Positions 12,822 through 19,970 of a stretch of DNA of 30,643 nucleotides are shown here, piece by piece. Position 1 is the stretch's first letter. The number at the start of each line of letters is the position of its first letter. Origin of the DNA: a virus; IMG/VR virus record IMGVR_UViG_3300042914_000102, positions 1 to 30,643 of that record; one strand, 5' to 3'. The notes beneath the pieces were generated by a model that saw only the letters and a list, made by a program, of their open reading frames with translations, was not told the origin of the DNA and did no database searches. Both the position numbers and the translations under genes were made by a program.

Positions 12822-13805
12822 ATGAGTGACCAAGTCGCTGAACAGTCACCACAAAGCCGATTAGAGGCTATGCTAGGTGATGATATTGTAACTGATGTTA
12901 AACCAACAGAAGTTCAAGAAGAAGAGAAAGAACAACCACCACTAGAGGCTGAAGCAGAAACTTCTGAAACAGAAGAAGAAGCTACAGAAGAATCTCCAGA
13001 TGACCAAGCTGAAGAAGAGGAACAGTCGGAAGATGAAGTTCCTGCTATCCTAAAGCTAAAGGTTAATGGCGAGGAAATTGAAAAGCCAATAGACGAAGTC
13101 GTAGCATTAGCACAACAAGGCTTAGACTACACACAAAAAACACAGCAAGTAGCAGAACAACGTAAAGAGTTAGAAGACTATGCTAAGAGTATAAAAGCTC
13201 AAGAGGAAATCTTTAAACAAGAAGTTGAGCTACAAAATGTGTTGATTAATGAAGTCGCACAAATCACAGCATTAGACCAAAAGTTAGCTGCCTATCAAAA
13301 TGTAAATTGGCAACAACTTTCTGATAATGACTTTGTAGAAGCACAAAAGTTATTTTTTACTTATAACCAGTTACAGCAAGATCGTAACCAACTTGTTTCA
13401 CAGTTTGAAGCCAAAAAGCAAGAAGTCGTTCAGAAGCAAACGCAATTGTTATCTGAGAAGATAGCTAAAGGTAAAGAGATTCTAGCAAAAGAGATACCAA
13501 ATTGGAGTCCTGAGACTAACCAAGCATTGTTATCTACTGGCAAAGAGTATGGCTTTTCTGATGCAGAACTCAATGCAATTGTTGACCCACGTCACGTAAA
13601 GGTGTTGCATGACGCTATGCAATGGCGCAAATTACAACAGAACTCAACGGTAAAAAATAAGATTTCCAATGCTAAACCAGTCGTGAAACCTGGTGCAAAG
13701 GACAGCAAAGCAGAAGCTAATTCTAATCACCGACAATTACGTGATTCGTTACGTAAGACAGGTAAGGCAGACTTAGCACAAAAACTTATCGAAAATATGA
13801 TTTAA
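12822..13805 (+). CDS. Scaffold / capsid assembly protein
   Basis: A 327-residue protein directly upstream of the major capsid gene, where tailed phages place the scaffold. The N-terminus is very acidic (Glu-rich, residues about 25-75), followed by a short LKLKVNGEEIEKPIDEVVAL domain and a long Gln/Lys/Glu coiled coil, then a basic C-terminal end (LRDSLRKTGKADLAQKLI), the arrangement of a scaffold that binds coat protein through a basic helix. I chose ATG 12822, with an AAGGAAAA ribosome site; an earlier ATG-like start at 12798 lies at the terminator T tract and adds eight residues without support. It is expected inside the procapsid and to leave on maturation. Confidence 0.85.
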   Translation: MSDQVAEQSPQSRLEAMLGDDIVTDVKPTEVQEEEKEQPPLEAEAETSETEEEATEESPDDQAEEEEQSEDEVPAILKLKVNGEEIEKPIDEVVALAQQGLDYTQKTQQVAEQRKELEDYAKSIKAQEEIFKQEVELQNVLINEVAQITALDQKLAAYQNVNWQQLSDNDFVEAQKLFFTYNQLQQDRNQLVSQFEAKKQEVVQKQTQLLSEKIAKGKEILAKEIPNWSPETNQALLSTGKEYGFSDAELNAIVDPRHVKVLHDAMQWRKLQQNSTVKNKISNAKPVVKPGAKDSKAEANSNHRQLRDSLRKTGKADLAQKLIENMI

Positions 13806-13826
13806 TTTATAAAGGAAACCATAATC

Positions 13827-14780
13827 ATGGCAGCATCAGCAACCAATAGCTACACCGGTAAAGGTATAGCAGAGTCATTTGAGGATATCATTTTTGATAT
13901 TTCTCCAGAAGACACACCATTGCTTTCATTAGCAAAAAGAATGTCAGCAGGTCAAACATACCATCAATGGCAAACAGATGCCTTAGCAGCAGCAGGCACT
14001 AACACAGCAGTTGAAGGTGATGACGCTTCATTCGCAACATTACCTGCTACAACAGTATTAGGTAACTACACACAAATCTCACGTAAAACAGTTCAAATTT
14101 CTAACACTTATGACGTTGTTCGTAAATATGGTCGTAAGTCTGAAGTTGCTTACCAACTTATGAAAGCTGGTAAAGAAATGAAACGTGACATGGAATATGC
14201 AATTGTACGTAACCAAGCATCATCAGCAGGTGGTCCAGCAACAGCTAGATCAACAGCAGGTATTGAATCTTGGATTACTAACCGAGTAATTGCAACAGGT
14301 TCTACAGCAGGTACAACACCTGGCTTCTCAAATGGCACAGTAGCATCACCAACAGATGGTACTTCTGTAACATTCATTGAAGCAGACTTGAAATCAGCAT
14401 TACAATTAGCTTGGACAGATGGTGGCGAACCATCATTAATTCTTATGTCAGCAACTAACAAAGCTCGTTTCTCAGGCTTTGCAGGTATTGCTACTAAGTT
14501 CAACAATGTTCAAGGTACAACACAAGCAACAATTACTGGCGCTGCAGACGTTTACGTTTCAGACTTCGGTAACCACACAGTTAAACTAGACCGTTTCATG
14601 AGAGATCAAGCTGTTCTCTGCGTTGATCCTGGTTATGTTGGTTTAGCTTCACTACGCCCATTAAGCAAAGAAGAACTTGCTAAAACAGGCGATAGCACAA
14701 AATGGTTACTCACAGCAGAATACGCATTAGTGGTTCAAAACCCAGATGCACATGCTAAAGTACAAAACGTAGGTGCTTAG
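13827..14780 (+). CDS. Major capsid protein (SU10/DUF5309 family)
   Basis: A 317-residue protein with an HK97-type coat fold by family. The N-terminal SYTGKGIAESFEDIIFDISP and PLLSLAKRM blocks, followed by YHQWQTDAL, AVEGDDA and RKTVQISNTYDVVRKYGR, match the DUF5309/SU10 major head protein family. The late segment FGNHTVKLDRFMRDQAVLCVDP and EYALVVQNPDAH complete it. It follows the scaffold by 21 nt with an AAGGAAA site and is closed by a strong terminator. Base use looks less AT-biased at wobble positions than its neighbours, fitting high expression. Confidence 0.93.
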   Translation: MAASATNSYTGKGIAESFEDIIFDISPEDTPLLSLAKRMSAGQTYHQWQTDALAAAGTNTAVEGDDASFATLPATTVLGNYTQISRKTVQISNTYDVVRKYGRKSEVAYQLMKAGKEMKRDMEYAIVRNQASSAGGPATARSTAGIESWITNRVIATGSTAGTTPGFSNGTVASPTDGTSVTFIEADLKSALQLAWTDGGEPSLILMSATNKARFSGFAGIATKFNNVQGTTQATITGAADVYVSDFGNHTVKLDRFMRDQAVLCVDPGYVGLASLRPLSKEELAKTGDSTKWLLTAEYALVVQNPDAHAKVQNVGA

Positions 14781-14792
14781 TAAGTAGATGTG

Positions 14793-14829
14793 ATACAATA
14801 GAGGGTGTTAATTCGCCCTCTTTGTATTT
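14793..14829 (+). terminator. Intrinsic terminator after the capsid gene
   Basis: AGAGGG (14800-14805) pairs with CCCTCT (14816-14821), and the flanks ATACAA and TTGTAT extend the stem with one bulged T. It ends in a T-rich tract. It probably caps the abundant capsid transcript and protects its 3' end while allowing some read-through to downstream genes. Confidence 0.88.
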
Positions 14830-14835
14830 TTATAT

Positions 14836-15159
14836 ATGCCAATATTATTTGATCACAATAGCGTAACAGGTGTAACTCAATACTTTGATTACGACCCAGC
14901 TAAAGATACATATTACCTAACTTCTACACAAGATATAAGTGGAATGTTAGACAAGATTAAACAAGCAAGAGATAACCCAGATACATGGGATAAAGGCGTT
15001 AAGCAAGAATGGGCGCACTTTGCTAGTATTCCACCAGTAGTGGAAATGCAGCTAAAACAAAAAGGGATAGATATATATAACCCTAACCAAACAAAAGAGT
15101 TGATGAAAGAAATCAACGAAAATTATCCATATTTAAAACTGACTACAAAACGTGGCTAA
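14836..15159 (+). CDS. Small structural-type phage protein
   Basis: A 107-residue protein starting MPILFDHNSVTGVTQYFDYD. The rest, with WDKGVKQEWAHFASIPPVVEMQLKQKGID in parts and NPNQTKELMKEINENYPYLK, matches a family widely found after the capsid gene in T7-like and SU10-like phages. The function has not been assigned; position suggests a head or connector accessory. The last eight bases overlap the next, hidden gene. There is little Shine-Dalgarno signal, so it may depend on the terminator-proximal leader. Confidence 0.78.
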   Translation: MPILFDHNSVTGVTQYFDYDPAKDTYYLTSTQDISGMLDKIKQARDNPDTWDKGVKQEWAHFASIPPVVEMQLKQKGIDIYNPNQTKELMKEINENYPYLKLTTKRG

Positions 15160-15286
15160 ATATATTCTAGTTATCTGTATGTTACTTACAGGATGCACAC
15201 AATTTGCAGCATCTGTATCAGGAACATTTATAGGTAACATTGCTTCAGATAGAGTAATAAAAGATATGGATAAAAATAAGAAGTAA
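15152..15286 (+). CDS. Small lipoprotein (hidden gene)
   Basis: A 44-residue frame from GTG 15152: VAKYILVICMLLTGCTQFAA, then a Gly/Ser segment and a basic end DRVIKDMDKNKK. A Lys, a hydrophobic stretch and the lipobox LLTGC form a classic lipoprotein signal, so the mature peptide would be about 30 residues anchored by a lipidated Cys. It fits exactly between its neighbours: the GTG overlaps the upstream stop, and its TAATG overlaps the next start. Small phage lipoproteins include Rz1 spanins, but no Rz partner is visible here, so an envelope role such as exclusion is equally possible. Confidence 0.72.
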   Translation: MAKYILVICMLLTGCTQFAASVSGTFIGNIASDRVIKDMDKNKK

Positions 15287-16614
15287 TGGATAAAGACGAA
15301 TTAAAGAATATACAATTAGCTATACACGACCTTATCACTAAGGAAGCGTATGACGAAGCATTACCTCTAATCTACACAGTATTAGAAATATATCCTAATG
15401 ATGCAGCTACACTAAACTTCTTAGGTTATATTTGGCTACAAGGCGATAAGCCAGCATTTGCTTACCAATTCTTCCGTAGAGCATTACAAGAACAACCAGG
15501 TAACAAAGCATTATGGACATCTTTAGGTCGTGCAGCTCACGAAATGGATATGCCAGAGGAAGCTATACAATACTTCCTAAAGTCAGCAGAACTAGACCCT
15601 AGTTATCATTTAGCTTATTCTAATGCAGCAGCAACGCTAGTACAGATGTCTAAATGGGATGATGCAGAAAAGTCATGTAAGATGGCTTTAGAATGCAATT
15701 CTACAGATTTACACGCACAATTAAACCTAGCACATAGTTATCTAGCCAAAGGTGAATATGATAAAGGCTGGAAAGAATGGGGTAAGTCTTTAGGTGGTAA
15801 GTTCCGTAAAGAATGGGTATATGGTAACGAAGTAAGATGGGATGGAACACCAGATAAAACATTAGTTATCTATGGAGAACAAGGTTTAGGTGATGAGATA
15901 TTTTATGGCTCATGTATTCCTGACGCTATAAAAGCTAGTAAGAAAGTCTATATAGACTGTGATCCTAAACTAGAAACATTATTTAGACGTAGTTTTCCTG
16001 AAGCAGAAGTACATGGTACTCGTAAAGAAGCTCATCCTGAATGGATAGCAGATAAAGAATTTGATTACAGATGTGGTGTAGGTGGATTACCAGAGTTCTT
16101 TAGACATAACAATAAAGACTTTCCTGGTACGCCTTATTTAAAAGCTGATCCTGAAAAACGTATTATGTGGAGAGCTTTGTTTGACTCTTATAAAAAGAAA
16201 GTCATAGGTATTACTACAAAAGGTGGTATTAAACTCACCAATGCTAAAGGTCGTAAGCTTACAGAAGATGACTTACAACCATTATTAAGACGCAAAGACA
16301 TACAATTAGTAAGCCTAGATTATAGCGTAGAACGCAAAATTGATGGCGTAAAATACTTTGAATTTGCGACAGACGCAAAAGATTATGATGACACAGCAGC
16401 TATGATTGCTGAACTAGATATGGTTCTAGGTGTCAATACTACAGCTCAACATTGTGCTAGTGCTATGGGTGTTAAAACATGGTGTCTAGTACCTAAGTAT
16501 CACCAATGGCGTTATGCTCAACCTAGTATGCCTTGGTATCGCCACATGAGACTAATTTATCAAGATAACAGAACATGGCGAGAAGTCATTGAAAGTGTAG
16601 CCACCCAAATATAA
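15286..16614 (+). CDS. TPR-containing glycosyltransferase-like protein
   Basis: A 442-residue protein. Residues 1 to about 165 hold roughly four or five tetratricopeptide repeats (A...Y.....P.N..ALW..LG.A pattern). From about residue 190 follows a GT-B-like domain beginning TLVIYGEQGLGDEIFYGS, the loop seen in TPR-linked GT41/GT9-type proteins, and later MVLGVNTTAQHCASAMGV, the nucleotide-sugar site. This layout suggests a sugar transferase acting on protein or lipid acceptors. It begins a block of three such genes placed between capsid and adaptor genes. Activity has not been shown for such phage genes; the fold is well supported. Confidence 0.82.
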   Translation: MDKDELKNIQLAIHDLITKEAYDEALPLIYTVLEIYPNDAATLNFLGYIWLQGDKPAFAYQFFRRALQEQPGNKALWTSLGRAAHEMDMPEEAIQYFLKSAELDPSYHLAYSNAAATLVQMSKWDDAEKSCKMALECNSTDLHAQLNLAHSYLAKGEYDKGWKEWGKSLGGKFRKEWVYGNEVRWDGTPDKTLVIYGEQGLGDEIFYGSCIPDAIKASKKVYIDCDPKLETLFRRSFPEAEVHGTRKEAHPEWIADKEFDYRCGVGGLPEFFRHNNKDFPGTPYLKADPEKRIMWRALFDSYKKKVIGITTKGGIKLTNAKGRKLTEDDLQPLLRRKDIQLVSLDYSVERKIDGVKYFEFATDAKDYDDTAAMIAELDMVLGVNTTAQHCASAMGVKTWCLVPKYHQWRYAQPSMPWYRHMRLIYQDNRTWREVIESVATQI

Positions 16615-17369
16615 TGGGCATGGGTGATTGGATCATGGCTTCAGGTGAAGTTAAGGAAGCAAACGAAAGAACCGGTAAGAAGGTTAAGCTAGGTGATGGT
16701 GTAAGAATGTATGCAGATGGTCAAATATTTGCTAACAATCCTAGAATGGCATCCAATTCAGATACCAATGTTGTATGGGTAAAGAATTACCAAGGGCATA
16801 GACCATATATCGCAGGTAGTAAAAATGGACACATGATATTTAATGACGAATATAAACCTAAAGCAGGTGAGATATTCTTTAGTCACGAAGAAAAGAAGTG
16901 GATAGATAGTTTTGATAAAGGTGACTACATTGTCGTAGAGCCTAATGTTAAAAAAACATATATACACACAGTTAATAAAGCATGGGATAAATGGGAAGCA
17001 TTACTTAAACATGATTTACCATGGCTACAATTAGGTGATGTATCTACACCTAAATACACAAGGTGGCAAGAAACACCTACCTTTAGAAACGCATTACAAG
17101 TATTAAGCAAAGCAAAGTTATTTGTAGGAACAGACGGTGGTTTACATCATGCAGCAGCAGCTTTAGGCATACCATCTGTAGTTATTTGGACAGGATTTAC
17201 TTCACCGAGGCATTTAGGATATGACACCCATAGAAATATACATGACGGTTCAGAGCCATGTGGGACTTTTCATAGCGTATGTCAACATTGCCTTCTAAAA
17301 GCGAAAAACATATCTGTAGAACAGGTTTTAGATGCAATTAATACTGAGTGGTATAGAACGCAGAGATAA
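16614..17369 (+). CDS. GT9-like glycosyltransferase domain protein
   Basis: A 251-residue protein beginning MGMGDWIMASGEVKEANERT, a start common in marine and freshwater phages. The middle RGHRPY-like strand (here YQGHRPYIAG) and the C-terminal KLFVGTDGGLHHAAAALGIPSVVIW match the GT9/ADP-heptosyltransferase donor-binding half. The conserved GT9 pattern is GxDGGxxHxAxA. A CGTFHSVCQHC stretch near the C-terminus could bind metal. It overlaps the upstream gene by one base and the next by 38 nt, so all three are read together. Substrate unknown. Confidence 0.78.
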   Translation: MGMGDWIMASGEVKEANERTGKKVKLGDGVRMYADGQIFANNPRMASNSDTNVVWVKNYQGHRPYIAGSKNGHMIFNDEYKPKAGEIFFSHEEKKWIDSFDKGDYIVVEPNVKKTYIHTVNKAWDKWEALLKHDLPWLQLGDVSTPKYTRWQETPTFRNALQVLSKAKLFVGTDGGLHHAAAALGIPSVVIWTGFTSPRHLGYDTHRNIHDGSEPCGTFHSVCQHCLLKAKNISVEQVLDAINTEWYRTQR

Positions 17370-18045
17370 CGTCTTAAAACGCTTACAAACGCATTGTAAG
17401 GGTACTTTAACAAGAGATTGGGATGGTAAGTCTATTCCTGTAGTTGTTGGCAATTTACATGGTGCTGATAACATACAAATAGAGTGTAGAAAACAAAATA
17501 TACCATATATTCTTATAGATCATGGTTATTTTCACAGAGCTTCAGACTTATCTTGGGCTAGATTCTGCGTAAATAACTATCATTGCACAGATTGGCGTAG
17601 TTCAGATAGAGAAATACCTAAAACACACGAATATCGGTCAGGTGAAAACGTAGTAATACTGCCACCTGCTGACAAAATAGCCTATATCTACCAAAAATAT
17701 AATTGGTTAGACCAAAAGATAGAGGAAATACGCAAATATACAGAACGTAAAATTGTAGTTAAGCGTAAAGGTGAAGGTGATTTTAAGCAAACTATGAAAA
17801 AAGCTCATGTTATTGTGAGTTTTGGTAGTGTTGCAGATGTAGAAGCAAGTATTCATGGTATCCCTGTGATTGTTTCAGATCATAGTCCGGCAATACCTAT
17901 TTCAAACAAGATTCAAGATATAGAAAACTTAAAATACCCAGATAGAACTGAATGGTTACGTTCACTAGCTAGTGCTGAATGGCATAAAGACGAAATGGAC
18001 AAATGCTGGGAAAGATTAAAAGGACAATTAGATGGCATTAACTAA
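17332..18045 (+). CDS. Capsular/sugar-synthesis-like GT-B protein
   Basis: A 237-residue protein of a family often next to the GT9-like gene in aquatic phages. The blocks IPYILIDHGYFHRASDLSWA (residues about 57-76), KIVVKRKGEGDF and HVIVSFGSVADVEASIHGIP resemble the acceptor and donor parts of capsule polysaccharide transferases, including the SFGS...E loop used for nucleotide-sugar binding. It overlaps the upstream gene by 38 nt. A CTG or nearby later start could also be used; ATG 17332 keeps the IERRDNVLKRL helix. The exact reaction is unknown. Confidence 0.68.
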   Translation: MQLILSGIERRDNVLKRLQTHCKGTLTRDWDGKSIPVVVGNLHGADNIQIECRKQNIPYILIDHGYFHRASDLSWARFCVNNYHCTDWRSSDREIPKTHEYRSGENVVILPPADKIAYIYQKYNWLDQKIEEIRKYTERKIVVKRKGEGDFKQTMKKAHVIVSFGSVADVEASIHGIPVIVSDHSPAIPISNKIQDIENLKYPDRTEWLRSLASAEWHKDEMDKCWERLKGQLDGIN

Positions 18046-18640
18046 CTACACCACGTTTACAGCGACAGTAGAAAGCTACTTAGCTCGTAATGACTTGACA
18101 AGTGTTATTCCTGACTTCGTTCAGTTAGCACAGTTAAGATTAAGTCGTGATTTAAGAACAGAAAGAATGTTAAAGGTAGCAACGACTAGCCCAACTGATA
18201 ACAAAGTAGCGTTTCCATCTGATTTCTTAGAGTTAAGAGAGATGCACTTACAAGGCAATCCTCCTATTCTATTAGAGTTCCAAACACCTGATCTATTCTT
18301 CCGTAATGGTCAAACAACATTATCAGGTCGTTCACACTACTTTACAATGTTAGGTACAGAGTTCCAATTTGCACCTAGCCAAGATACATCATATACAGTT
18401 CAAATTTTATATTATGCTCAACCTACATTTATCTCTAGCACAACAGCTAGTAACTTGTATTTAGCATACTACCCAGACGCTTTACTTTACGCAACTCTAG
18501 CAGAAGCAGAACCATACTTAATGAATGATCCTAGAATTGCAACATGGTCAGCATTGTATGATAGAGCAATTGCTAATATTAAGAAAAGCGATCTTGGACA
18601 AACCTATTCATACACAACATTAAGCGTTACGCCACGATAA
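18032..18640 (+). CDS. Head-tail adaptor (SU10 adaptor family)
   Basis: A 202-residue protein whose layout matches phage adaptors of the SU10/P22 gp4-like group: an N-terminal helix (TNYTTFTATVESYLARNDL), VIPDFVQLAQLRLSRDLR, the loop FPSDFLELREMHL and the C-terminal LYLAYYPDALLYATLAEAEPY helix. It would form the ring under the portal that connects head to tail. It overlaps the preceding sugar-transferase gene by 14 nt and ends with an AAGGAAAA ribosome site for the next gene. The sugar genes upstream look inserted between capsid and adaptor. Confidence 0.85.
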   Translation: MALTNYTTFTATVESYLARNDLTSVIPDFVQLAQLRLSRDLRTERMLKVATTSPTDNKVAFPSDFLELREMHLQGNPPILLEFQTPDLFFRNGQTTLSGRSHYFTMLGTEFQFAPSQDTSYTVQILYYAQPTFISSTTASNLYLAYYPDALLYATLAEAEPYLMNDPRIATWSALYDRAIANIKKSDLGQTYSYTTLSVTPR

Positions 18641-18650
18641 GGAAAATATT

Positions 18651-19037
18651 ATGGCAGAAATGAGTAACTATTTAGAGAACGCACTTATAAATGCAACTCT
18701 AAGAGCAACAACATATACATCACCAGCAACAGTATATGTGTCACTATGGACTTCAGACCCTACAGATGCAGGTAGTGGCACAGAAGTATCAGGTGGTTCA
18801 TACGCTAGAACAGCAGTTACATTTAATGCACCTTCTAATGGTGTGACTACAAACAATGCAGACGTTACATTCCCAACAGCAACAGCTTCATGGGGAACAG
18901 TAGGTTGGATAGGCATTAATGATGCTGTGACATCAGGTAATCTTTTATATCACTCACCGTTAGATACTTCTAAAGTTATTGACTCAGGTGATATATTTAA
19001 AATCATCACAGGTAATCTTTCGGTTACATTGAGTTAA
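18651..19037 (+). CDS. Tail fibre-type protein, short
   Basis: A 128-residue protein of a common phage family: MSNYLENALINATLRATTYT, then VYVSLWTSDPTDAGSGTEVSG, YARTAV, and a final ITGNLSVTLS strand. It is beta-rich with Gly, Thr and Ser. Databases often label members as tail fibre protein, though direct evidence is thin. It starts a run of beta-rich proteins (18651-23980) and probably forms part of the distal tail. An AAGGAAAA site precedes it. Confidence 0.75.
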   Translation: MAEMSNYLENALINATLRATTYTSPATVYVSLWTSDPTDAGSGTEVSGGSYARTAVTFNAPSNGVTTNNADVTFPTATASWGTVGWIGINDAVTSGNLLYHSPLDTSKVIDSGDIFKIITGNLSVTLS

Positions 19038-19046
19038 GGATAAAAC

Positions 19047-19484
19047 ATGGCTTTAGTCGTTAAAGATAGGGTAAGAGAAACCACTACGACCACAGGCACA
19101 GGCACAGTTACACTAGGTGGTGCTGCAACAGGCTTTCAGTCATTCTCTGTAATTGGTAATGGCAATACTACTTTCTACACTATTCAATTAGCTAATACAA
19201 ATGAATGGGAAGTAGGTATTGGTACATATACATCTTCAGGAACGACTTTATCTAGGGATACTATACTAGAGTCTAGCAATAGTGGAAGTGCAGTTAATTT
19301 TAGTGCAGGTACAAAAGATGTATTTGTAACTTATCCTGCTGAAAAAGCAATTTATCAAGGTAACTTACCTACTAAATTAGTAGTCACAAAAAGAGATACC
19401 ACAACTGCTGACGTTACTTTAGCTAATGGTTATTTACCTGTATTAAACAGAAGTGGCTCAACAATTAACGTTACAGTAAGTTAA
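19047..19484 (+). CDS. Tail-associated beta-rich protein
   Basis: A 145-residue protein. The start (VVKDRVRETTTTTGTGTVTL), GFQSFSVIGNGNTTFYTIQ, and WEVGIGTYTSSGTTLSRDTI...AGTKDVFVTYPAEKA pattern recurs in phage fibre and base-like proteins, where the module ends with Y..P....... It is followed by a short shaft-like tail. The fold is probably a beta sandwich or fibre tip; no enzyme motif is visible. It follows its neighbour by 9 nt with AAGGA. Confidence 0.75.
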   Translation: MALVVKDRVRETTTTTGTGTVTLGGAATGFQSFSVIGNGNTTFYTIQLANTNEWEVGIGTYTSSGTTLSRDTILESSNSGSAVNFSAGTKDVFVTYPAEKAIYQGNLPTKLVVTKRDTTTADVTLANGYLPVLNRSGSTINVTVS

Positions 19485-19492
19485 GGATAATT

Positions 19493-19969
19493 ATGGCAAC
19501 AAGATATTCATTAGTTTTAAATGGCACAACAATACAAGAATTACAGTCAGGTGATACTGTTATTGGCTTAACTTCTAGTACAGCACTTCAAAAAGGTGAT
19601 GGCTCTACTGGACTTACTGCAGCTTCTGCCGGTTCAGATTATGCAGCACCTGGCACAGCATCTACATGGACTGCTTCACAACGTGGTACAATTACTACTG
19701 ACAATGATGGTTCTTTTGATCTATCAGTCACTAATAACTTTGTATGCACACCTACAGGCACATTTACTTTGACATTTACTAATCATACTGCTGGTCAATC
19801 AGGCTATGTATTACTTATTAACTCTAGTGGTTATGCAGTAAGTGCAGCAGCTACAACTAAAGTAAGTGCAACATTCTTATCAACAGTAAGTGCAGCAGGT
19901 ACATATTTAATTTCATACCTAGATAACGGAACTAATGCTTATTGCACTTGCTCTGGAGCTTTAAGCTAA
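19493..19969 (+). CDS. Tail-associated Ser/Thr-rich protein
   Basis: A 158-residue protein. After a short N-terminal part (RYSLVLNGTTIQELQSGDTV) it has a segment TALQKGDGSTGLTAASAGSD, common in phage fibres, and a beta-rich C-terminal domain (TWTASQRGTITTDNDGSFD, FTLTFTNHTAGQSGYVLL). No catalytic motif is seen. It lies in the fibre cluster and starts with a clear AAGGA site. Probably structural; the exact role is unknown. Confidence 0.7.
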   Translation: MATRYSLVLNGTTIQELQSGDTVIGLTSSTALQKGDGSTGLTAASAGSDYAAPGTASTWTASQRGTITTDNDGSFDLSVTNNFVCTPTGTFTLTFTNHTAGQSGYVLLINSSGYAVSAAATTKVSATFLSTVSAAGTYLISYLDNGTNAYCTCSGALS

Positions 19970-19970
19970 T

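Noticed and set aside
14150-14506. 118-residue minus-strand frame in the capsid gene
   Set aside because: Mirror of a highly biased coding region; no start signal or homology pattern.
14791-14799. Extended -10-like TGATACAAT before the 14836 gene
   Set aside because: No fitting -35 box, and the bases form the stem of the capsid terminator, so a promoter is unlikely.
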